Source: Anaerolineae bacterium
GTDB taxonomy: Bacteria; Chloroflexota; Anaerolineae; UBA4142
Direction of reading: 5' to 3'
NCBI GenBank assembly: GCA_027457205.1
Contig: DAIDTM010000473.1
Location: 1 to 12,281 of the forward strand
DNA length: 12,281 nt
Both the position numbers and the translations under genes were made by a program. Shown here one piece after another: positions 1-5,217 of this stretch. Under the pieces are notes generated by a model. The model made no database searches. It was given only the letters and a program-made list of their open reading frames with translations, and had not been told where the DNA came from. Every line of letters starts with the position of its first letter. The first letter of the stretch is position 1.

Positions 1-611
1 TCGTCCATCTGCGTGTTCAATTGTTCTTCGAGGCGCGCGATCGCCGCGTCGGTTTTCTTTTCCAGCTTTTCGATCTCTTCTTCGTACGCCAATTGCTTAT
101 TGTCGATTTTATCTTGAATGCTTTTAGTTTCGCGCTCGATCTTGTGCTTGAGTTCTTCTTCCAGCCGATGCAGCGCTTTTTGTCGCGCGCCCTCGTCGAC
201 TTGCGTGATCATATACTGCGCGAAATACAGCACGCGGTCCAGATTGCGACGCGTCACGTCGAGCAGCAATCCAAGATAGGACGGGACGCGGCGGGTGTAC
301 CACACATGCGCGACCGGCGCGGCGAGTTCGATGTGTCCCATGCGCTCGCGGCGGACGCGCGACGGCGCGACCTCGACGCCGCATTTTTCGCAGATGACGC
401 CTTTGTAGCGAATCTTTTTGTACTTGCCGCAATAACATTCCCAATCGCGCGTCGGACCAAAGATGCGTTCGTCGAACAAACCGTCGCGTTCGGGACGCAG
501 GCGGCGGTAGTTGATCGTCTCCGGTTTCAATACCTCGCCGTACGACCACGAGCGAATCTGCTCTGGCGATGCCAGACTGACGCGCACTGCGCTCATGTCT
601 TTGATTTCCAT
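1..611 (-). CDS. rpoC: DNA-directed RNA polymerase subunit beta' (N-terminal part, runs off the window)
   Basis: This is the first 203 codons of the largest catalytic subunit of RNA polymerase; the gene continues beyond base 1. Residues 16-57 carry the beta' opening (IRSWSYGEVLKPETINYRR, then GLFDERIFGPTRDWEC). The zinc-binding domain has four cysteines, C59, C61, C74 and C77 (ECYCGKYKK ... GVICEKCGVEV), followed by RERMGHIELAAPVAHVWY. From about residue 139 the chain becomes a highly charged helix rich in E, K and L (RLEEELKHKIERE, YEEEIEKLEKK) that reads as a coiled coil. This is longer than the same region in E. coli, and I associate such an insertion with Chloroflexota-like beta' subunits. 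The ATG at 611 is preceded by GGAGG with a 4-nt spacer. The gene directly upstream is a recombinase, not rpoB. Confidence 0.97.
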   Translation of the reverse strand, partial: MEIKDMSAVRVSLASPEQIRSWSYGEVLKPETINYRRLRPERDGLFDERIFGPTRDWECYCGKYKKIRYKGVICEKCGVEVAPSRVRRERMGHIELAAPVAHVWYTRRVPSYLGLLLDVTRRNLDRVLYFAQYMITQVDEGARQKALHRLEEELKHKIERETKSIQDKIDNKQLAYEEEIEKLEKKTDAAIARLEEQLNTQMD

Positions 612-615
612 TCAA

Positions 616-620
616 CCTCC
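616..620 (-). promoter_or_regulatory. Shine-Dalgarno site of rpoC
   Basis: GGAGG on the minus strand lies 4 nt before the ATG at 611. It favours this start over the in-frame ATG five codons further in. It is one of the best Shine-Dalgarno matches in the window, as expected for a highly expressed gene. Confidence 0.75.
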
Positions 621-630
621 GTGAGGACAC

Positions 631-656
631 CACGTATCGCGCAAACGGAATACGTG
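631..656. repeat. Inverted repeat in the rpoC leader
   Basis: CACGTAT (631-637) and ATACGTG (650-656) are perfect 7-bp inverted arms around a 12-nt loop. They lie between the recombinase stop and the rpoC ribosome-binding site. No T-run follows on the minus strand, so this does not look like an intrinsic terminator. It could be a leader hairpin or a protein-binding site. The right arm overlaps the first two units of the 7-bp tandem repeat at 649-676. Confidence 0.5.
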
Positions 657-676
657 TTGCGTATTACGTAATGCGT
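649..676. repeat. Tandem repeat, 7-bp period, four units
   Basis: On the plus strand the units are AATACGT, GTTGCGT, ATTACGT and AATGCGT, each sharing the pattern NNTRCGT. Positions 663-672 (ATTACGTAAT) also form a perfect 10-bp palindrome. The array covers the stop codon and the last codons (RIT) of the tyrosine recombinase and ends a short distance upstream of the rpoC Shine-Dalgarno. It is one of three short-period intergenic elements in this window. Confidence 0.7.
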
Positions 677-1614
677 GGGTACCTTTCCAATCCCTTGGTA
701 TTCTGCTGCCCCAGCCGGCGCGCGACCAACGCGGCATCGCGCGTCTCTTGCAGCATGGTCACCGTGCAGGTGTGCCGCAACGCCTGCGCGGATACGCCGT
801 CCAATCCCGCCGCCTGCGCGTGCGAGGCAATCAGCCGCTGGATCGAGCGCGTCGAAAGCGGCTGGCCGCGCTGGCTCAGAAAGAGATGATCGACGCGCGG
901 AACCGCCGGACGCGTCGGTAGATAAGCGCGCAGCGCACGCGCGACGGTCGCGTTTAGCGGAACGATGCGCTCACGGCTGCGCCCATTGCCGCGCACGTGA
1001 ATGGTCATCCCGCGCCGCGTCGTGTCGACATCGCCAAGCCGAAGCGCGCCGACCTCGTGGACGCGCAAACCGGCGTGCAACATCAATTCCATGATCGCCT
1101 GATCGCGTCCCGACAGACTCGGGCGCCCGGCGCGAATCGCCTCCGTCAGCCGCGCGATTTCGGTCCGCGAGAGCGTACGCGGCGCGGGGTGATGATCCTT
1201 TCCATTTCGCAGCAGCTGAAGATCGCGCGTTGGATTTTCCGCCGCGTGTCCCATCTCGTGCAGGAATCGTCCAAAGAGCCGCAGCGACTGGAGCCGCCGA
1301 TTGATCGTCGCGGGCGAGTGGTCGGTCTCGTTGCAGAGGTGTTCGCGGTACGCGCGAAAATCCGATGCGGCAAAGACGCGCGAAGGCGGCTGCCGCGCGG
1401 CGTGCCAACGCGCGAACGCGCGCAGGTCGGCGAGGTAATTGCGGACAGTCGCCGGCGACAGCGCGTGGTGGTCGAGATAGATTTCAAAATGATCGAGAAT
1501 GGGCTGGAGTTGAGCGCGCGGATAGGGGGAACGGCGAGTTGCAACTTTGGAATCGCGGTGTGGCGCGCTAGGATTGCCGGGGATACGAGAACGAGCGGGC
1601 GGACTCAACCGCAA
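664..1614 (-). CDS. Tyrosine recombinase (XerC/XerD-like), possibly degenerate
   Basis: A 316-residue tyrosine recombinase. The N-terminal SAM-like DNA-binding domain (about 38-125) contains YLDHHALSPATVRNYLADLR, and the catalytic domain spans about 147-312. R184 (HAGLRVHEVGAL), R280 (ALRHT) and the nucleophile Y312 are present. Other active-site positions differ from the XerC/D pattern: the beta-hairpin lysine is replaced (VRGNGRSRERIVPL, N210 or nearby Arg), the HxxR histidine is Q277, and the LGH histidine is Q303. Q303 to Y312 has the normal nine-residue spacing. Only four residues follow Y312, fewer than the tail usual in XerC/D. The TTG start at 1614 is chosen because AAGGGGAG lies 6 nt upstream and no ATG occurs in the N-terminal region. 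A consensus promoter precedes it. It may be an altered host Xer-like protein, a regulatory relative, or a decaying integrase; the family call is firm, the activity is not. Confidence 0.9.
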   Translation of the reverse strand: MRLSPPARSRIPGNPSAPHRDSKVATRRSPYPRAQLQPILDHFEIYLDHHALSPATVRNYLADLRAFARWHAARQPPSRVFAASDFRAYREHLCNETDHSPATINRRLQSLRLFGRFLHEMGHAAENPTRDLQLLRNGKDHHPAPRTLSRTEIARLTEAIRAGRPSLSGRDQAIMELMLHAGLRVHEVGALRLGDVDTTRRGMTIHVRGNGRSRERIVPLNATVARALRAYLPTRPAVPRVDHLFLSQRGQPLSTRSIQRLIASHAQAAGLDGVSAQALRHTCTVTMLQETRDAALVARRLGQQNTKGLERYPRIT

Positions 1615-1620
1615 AATACG

Positions 1621-1628
1621 CTCCCCTT
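1621..1628 (-). promoter_or_regulatory. Shine-Dalgarno site fixing the TTG start of the recombinase
   Basis: AAGGGGAG on the minus strand lies 6 nt before the TTG at 1612-1614. There is no ATG in the first fifty codons of this frame, so this strong site decides in favour of a TTG start. Confidence 0.7.
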
Positions 1629-1703
1629 GCCGCGGGCGGCGGCGTTATGCCAACTACAAGCGATGGTTCAAATGCCGCAAAAGGGCGACATTTATACGCC
1701 ATA

Positions 1704-1731
1704 ATTATATGCACTTTGGCGCAAGTGTCAA
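1704..1731 (-). promoter_or_regulatory. Consensus sigma70/sigmaA promoter for the recombinase-rpoC unit
   Basis: On the minus strand TTGACA (1731-1726) and TATAAT (1709-1704) are separated by 16 nt. Both hexamers match the consensus exactly. Transcription would start near 1697 and give a leader of about 83 nt before the TTG of the recombinase. The promoter lies in the gap after the histidine phosphatase gene. It is the only full-consensus promoter I see in the window and may also feed rpoC, since only 52 nt without an evident terminator separate the recombinase from rpoC. The -10 box overlaps an 8-bp palindrome, ATAATTAT (1701-1708). Confidence 0.85.
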
Positions 1732-1751
1732 GAGCGGCAAATCTCTCGCGG

Positions 1752-2399
1752 TTAAACCGGTTTTTGGACGCTGCCCGCGCGCGGCTGGATCGACCCGGAG
1801 GACAACCCGGTTGCGGTCTCGATCGAGCCGACCAGTGTTCCGTCGACGCGTTCCACGCGGACTGGAGTGATCGAGGCATTGTCCCGGCGAAACTGCCGCC
1901 AGGAGTTGAGGTTGACATCGAGCAGGTGGCAGAGAGCGACTTGGATTACGCCGGCGTGCGTGACCCACACTACGGTCGCCGGCGCAGCGATGTACCAACG
2001 CTCCAGCGCGCGCGCCACCCGGTCGCGCAATTGGAACAGAGTTTCGCCGCCGGGAATCTGACATTCTGCCGGGGTATGCCGCCAGCACACCAGCAGTTCG
2101 GCGTAATGCTCCTGCACCTCGGCATACGTCATCCCTTCCCAGATTCCTCGGTTGATCTCGCGGAGATCGGAGTCTGGCTCAAGCGGAACGGTATGATGGC
2201 GCGCGATCGCTTTTGCGGTTGTGTGCGCGCGTTGTAAATCGGAGGTCACAATCAAATCGATGGTTTGATTCGCAAGATTCGCGCCAAGCTGGGCGGCTTG
2301 AGATTCTCCGCGCGGGCTGAGCGCAACGTCGGTCTGCCCAATGTACCGTTTTTGCTCATTCTCGAACGTTGCGCCGTGACGCACGAGCAATAATCGCAT
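1752..2399 (-). CDS. Histidine phosphatase family protein (phosphoglycerate mutase / alpha-ribazole phosphatase-like)
   Basis: A 215-residue histidine phosphatase of the branch that includes CobC/GpmB-type phosphatases. It opens with the catalytic signature MRLLLVRHGAT, where H8 is the residue phosphorylated in this family. It continues with RYIGQTDVALSPRGESQA, R57 (SDLQRAHTTA), E81 (LREINRGIWEGMTYAEV) and H148 (VTHAG). This is the full catalytic set, so the enzyme should be active. The substrate cannot be fixed: RYIGQTDV and LREINRGIWEG resemble alpha-ribazole phosphatases, but no cobalamin genes are nearby. The start at 2399 places the RHG motif at the N-terminus as usual; a longer frame upstream would read through the end of the regulator gene. 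Only 7 nt separate it from the response regulator stop, so it is the third gene of the kinase-regulator operon. The Shine-Dalgarno is poor, suggesting translational coupling. The last 20 or so residues are a low-complexity tail. Confidence 0.92.
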   Translation of the reverse strand: MRLLLVRHGATFENEQKRYIGQTDVALSPRGESQAAQLGANLANQTIDLIVTSDLQRAHTTAKAIARHHTVPLEPDSDLREINRGIWEGMTYAEVQEHYAELLVCWRHTPAECQIPGGETLFQLRDRVARALERWYIAAPATVVWVTHAGVIQVALCHLLDVNLNSWRQFRRDNASITPVRVERVDGTLVGSIETATGLSSGSIQPRAGSVQKPV

Positions 2400-2406
2400 C
2401 GCCAAA

Positions 2407-3126
2407 TCAATCCGCGTCGTCTTGCGATAACTGCCGCGTGAGCCGGTACCCCACTCCATGCACAGTCTCGATGATGCGCGGGTGCGACGGGTCTTGCTCG
2501 ATTTTTTGGCGGAGTCGACTGATCGTCGGTTTCAGCAGATCGGTCTCATCGCTGGACGTCAAGCCCCAGACCGCCGTCAACAACTGGCGATGCGAAAGCG
2601 CCATGCCGTCGTTGACGAGCAGGTACTCGAGCAAACGGAACTCGGTGGGCGTGAGCGCGACGGGTTGACCGTGCCGGGTAACGCTATGCGCCGGGATGTC
2701 CACGACCAGCGCGCCGATGCGGTACCGCGTCGGCTTGGCGCTGCGCTCGGACATGGAGGGCATCTCGGCGCGACGCAGCACGGCGCGGATGCGCGCCTGG
2801 AGTTCCACCAGACTAAACGGCTTGGTCACGTAATCGTCTGCGCCCAGATCAAGCCCGCGCGCCTTGTCGGCTTCATCGTCGCTGCCAGTCAGCACAATGA
2901 TCGGAACGTCTGACACTTGGCGAATCAATCGGCAAGTTTCCCAGCCGTTCAACTTGGGCATCGTGATGTCCAAAAGCACGAGACTGGGCTTTTCGCTTTC
3001 CATCATCTGTAGACCGGCGATTCCGTGACTGGCGGAAACAAAACGATAGCCCGCTTTGGTTAGGTTGAGTTCGGTCAGACGCACGAGCGCCTCATCATCG
3101 TCGATCATCAGAATCGTCGTGTTCAT
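2407..3126 (-). CDS. OmpR/PhoB-family two-component response regulator
   Basis: A 239-residue DNA-binding response regulator. The receiver domain (1-118) has the acidic pocket D9-D10-D11 (LMIDDDEA), the phospho-acceptor D53 (LVLLDITMPKLNGWE), T80 (VLTGSDDEADKA) and K102 (DDYVTKPFSLVEL). After a linker of about 25 residues comes a winged-helix output domain (about 137-232) with the typical LTPTEFRLLEYLL, ISRLRQKIEQDP and IETVHGVGYRL. The ATG at 3126 overlaps the kinase stop as ATGA, which supports this start and implies translational coupling. A frame extending upstream is just the kinase gene read in another phase. The regulator presumably receives phosphate from the adjacent kinase; its targets are unknown. 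Confidence 0.96.
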   Translation of the reverse strand: MNTTILMIDDDEALVRLTELNLTKAGYRFVSASHGIAGLQMMESEKPSLVLLDITMPKLNGWETCRLIRQVSDVPIIVLTGSDDEADKARGLDLGADDYVTKPFSLVELQARIRAVLRRAEMPSMSERSAKPTRYRIGALVVDIPAHSVTRHGQPVALTPTEFRLLEYLLVNDGMALSHRQLLTAVWGLTSSDETDLLKPTISRLRQKIEQDPSHPRIIETVHGVGYRLTRQLSQDDAD

Positions 3127-5153
3127 ACGGAAATTTTCTCTTCCTCTGCGCTTGCCTCTTCCGACGAATTGTCGGCGACTGTAAACAACGAGAAGACGAA
3201 ACTCGCGCCGCCTTCCTTTCGATTTTCCGCCCAGATTTCGCCGTTGTGTACGCGGAGCAATTCGCGCGCGATGTACAATCCCAAACCGTAACCGCGCGTC
3301 CAATTGTGCGATGAATGCGCGCCGCGCGAGAACGGCTCGAAGATGCGCTGGAGTTGCTCTGGTGGAATTCCCGCGCCCTGGTCGTCGACGCGAACCAGCA
3401 CGCGGTCGCCCGTCGGCGCGAGGTCTACTTGCACCTCGATGGAACCGCCGGGCGGCGAATATTTGCGCGCGTTGTCCAGCAGATTGCGGACGACGATTTC
3501 CAACAGCGCGCGGTCTGCCCAAACCAACGGATCGATTTGGGGCGCGCGCAGCGACAGCGCGCGGTCGTCGCCGATCCACGCCAGGCGCGTGTTTTCCATC
3601 GCGCTGTTAAGAAATTCGGCGATGGGAACTGGCTGCAAGTGGACCTGAAGGCGCCCGGCGTCGACGCGCGTGAGCTGCAGTACTTCTTCGACGACCTGAC
3701 GCAGGCGGCGCGTTTGCTGCTGCAGGATGCCGACCACTTCGTGGTAGGATTCGTGGTCGCTCACCGGATCCAACAGTCCTAGCATCTCCACCGAGCCGGT
3801 TACGGTGCTCAGCGGTGCGCGCAGTTCGTGCGAAACCATCGCCACAAAGTCGGACTTGAGTTGCTCGACTGCTTTCAGTTGTGAGATGTCGTGTATCCCG
3901 ACCACCAGTCGCTGTGGTTCCGTGGCTGTTTCGCCTGGCGAGACCGGCGCGCAACTTACCGCGAGCCAACGCTGCTGTCCATCGCGCGTGTAAGCGCGCA
4001 TTTCGGCGGACGCCTGCTCGGAATTGGATTGTAACGCCAGCGTCAGCGGGCAGAGCCGTTCGTGTTCCTCGGCTTCTTCCGGCCTAGTGCCCCGGCAGCC
4101 CAAAACTTCCCAGCAATGTCGTCCCAGCGCCTCGCTTTTCTGCCAGCCGCTCAATCGCTCTGCCGCCGGGTTGAATTGCAAAATCGTGCGCTGCGCGTCC
4201 ACCAGCATCACGCCATCCGCGCTGGCGTCGATGATAGCTTGCGTTTGTTGTCGTTCCACCGCCAACGTCGCGATGGTCGAGCGCAAGTTGAGCCGCATCG
4301 TGTTGAATGCTGTCGCCAGTCGTCCCAGTTCATCCCCGCGCGCGATCTGCGGTTCGACCTCCAGGTCGCCGGCGGTTATCGCTTCCGTCGCGTGGAGCAA
4401 CGCGGAGAGCGGGTCGGTCAGCGAGCGCGTGATCAACACCGCCAGCAAAATCGAGAGCGGGATGGAGAAGAGGGTCAGCGCAAGGATCAACCCGGTGGCG
4501 CGGCTGCTCTGCTGTTGCACCGTCGCCGCTTCGGTCGCCGCCTCGCCCTGTTCCAAAGTTCGCAGTTGAACCGTCGCATCGAGCAAAGATTGCACGAAGG
4601 GCGCTTGCTGGTTCTGCTCGAGCGCCTGCGCCTCTGCGATCTTGCCGCTGGCGACGAGCGATTGGATTTGCTTCGACGCACTGCTGCTGCGCGCCAGCCC
4701 GTCGATGAACTGCTGTACCAGCGTGGTATCATTCGACGCGGTGCCCGATGGGTCCGGCGGCTCGAACGCTTGAAGCGTAGCGCGCTGCGTGGCAATTTCG
4801 TCGAGGGTGGTAGTCAACGCGGCGAGATCGCCGGTCACATCCGTCTCGCCCGCGCTGACCAAGCGCTGCTCTAGGTCGCGCTGCCGAAAGAGCGAAGTGC
4901 GGAGACGTCCGATGATGGTGACTTCGGGTAAATCGTGCGTAGTGAGTTCGGTGGTTGTGGTCGTCAGGGCGCTGAGTTGCTGAGCTGCCAGGAGACCGAT
5001 CACGCCGGTCAGCAGGATGATCGCCAGAAAGCTCACGAGCAAGCGAGGACCAATAGAAAGCCAGCGCCGCCGGACGACGCGTTTGCCGTGTGCGGCGGCT
5101 TGCTGCAATTTCTGTGCGGTCACTGTTGCCACTGGTTTCTTCTTTCCAAACAT
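3123..5153 (-). CDS. Membrane sensor histidine kinase (HAMP-PAS-HisKA-HATPase)
   Basis: A 676-residue sensor kinase. A basic N-terminus (KRVVRRRW) precedes transmembrane helix 1 (about 37-58). A mostly helical extracytoplasmic region of about 160 residues resembling four-helix-bundle sensors follows. Transmembrane helix 2 (about 219-242) leads into a HAMP domain (about 240-293) and a PAS domain (about 300-425, ASADGVMLVDAQRTILQFNPAAERLSG). The PAS carries C347, C353, C368 and C401. The kinase core has the phospho-acceptor H442 (VAMVSHELRAPLST), the N-box around N557-N561 (NLLDNARKYSPPGGS), the G1 box D591-G595 (DDQGAGIPPE), an F-box (IFEPFSRG) and the G2 box from G621 (GYGLGLYIA). All catalytic motifs are intact. 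The ATG at 5153 has no clear Shine-Dalgarno, but an extended -10 promoter sits about 25 nt upstream, so the leader should be very short. It is the first gene of an operon with the regulator and phosphatase. The signal sensed is unknown. Confidence 0.95.
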   Translation of the reverse strand: MFGKKKPVATVTAQKLQQAAAHGKRVVRRRWLSIGPRLLVSFLAIILLTGVIGLLAAQQLSALTTTTTELTTHDLPEVTIIGRLRTSLFRQRDLEQRLVSAGETDVTGDLAALTTTLDEIATQRATLQAFEPPDPSGTASNDTTLVQQFIDGLARSSSASKQIQSLVASGKIAEAQALEQNQQAPFVQSLLDATVQLRTLEQGEAATEAATVQQQSSRATGLILALTLFSIPLSILLAVLITRSLTDPLSALLHATEAITAGDLEVEPQIARGDELGRLATAFNTMRLNLRSTIATLAVERQQTQAIIDASADGVMLVDAQRTILQFNPAAERLSGWQKSEALGRHCWEVLGCRGTRPEEAEEHERLCPLTLALQSNSEQASAEMRAYTRDGQQRWLAVSCAPVSPGETATEPQRLVVGIHDISQLKAVEQLKSDFVAMVSHELRAPLSTVTGSVEMLGLLDPVSDHESYHEVVGILQQQTRRLRQVVEEVLQLTRVDAGRLQVHLQPVPIAEFLNSAMENTRLAWIGDDRALSLRAPQIDPLVWADRALLEIVVRNLLDNARKYSPPGGSIEVQVDLAPTGDRVLVRVDDQGAGIPPEQLQRIFEPFSRGAHSSHNWTRGYGLGLYIARELLRVHNGEIWAENRKEGGASFVFSLFTVADNSSEEASAEEEKISV

Positions 5154-5177
5154 TCTGCCGCGAACTGCGACAGTCTC

Positions 5178-5186
5178 ATTATAACA
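5178..5186 (-). promoter_or_regulatory. Extended -10 promoter of the kinase-regulator-phosphatase operon
   Basis: TGTTATAAT on the minus strand is a full extended -10 element. The sequence at the expected -35 position (GCGTCA) is poor. A start near 5171 would leave a leader of about 18 nt before the kinase ATG. A 10-bp palindrome lies where a -35 box would be, so activator dependence is possible. Confidence 0.6.
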
Positions 5187-5201
5187 CGGAATGGGCGCGC
5201 T

Positions 5202-5211
5202 GACGCGCGTC
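5202..5211. promoter_or_regulatory. Palindrome at the -35 position of the kinase promoter
   Basis: GACGCGCGTC is a perfect 10-bp palindrome lying 16-25 nt upstream of the extended -10 element and just after the ugd stop. Its position suits an operator, but GCGC-rich palindromes are common by chance in this sequence, so support is limited. Confidence 0.25.
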
Positions 5212-5217
5212 TGTCGC

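Noticed and set aside
1568..1702. Possible 44-codon leader ORF (MAYKCRPF...) overlapping the recombinase start
   Set aside because: Its ATG lies at 1702, upstream of the start site predicted near 1697 from the consensus promoter, so it would not be transcribed from its start. Its sequence is proline/alanine-rich with no motif.
1754..1763. Palindrome AAACCGGTTT at the phosphatase stop, considered as a terminator
   Set aside because: It has no loop, is only 10 bp, and is not followed by a T-run on the minus strand.
2400..2459. Twenty-codon upstream extension of the histidine phosphatase
   Set aside because: It would lie inside the end of the response regulator gene. The family begins with the LLLVRHG strand, which the start at 2399 provides.
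2407..3579. Long N-terminal extension of the response regulator
   Set aside because: The extra 151 codons are the kinase gene in another phase. The ATG at 3126 overlaps the kinase stop and begins a standard receiver domain.
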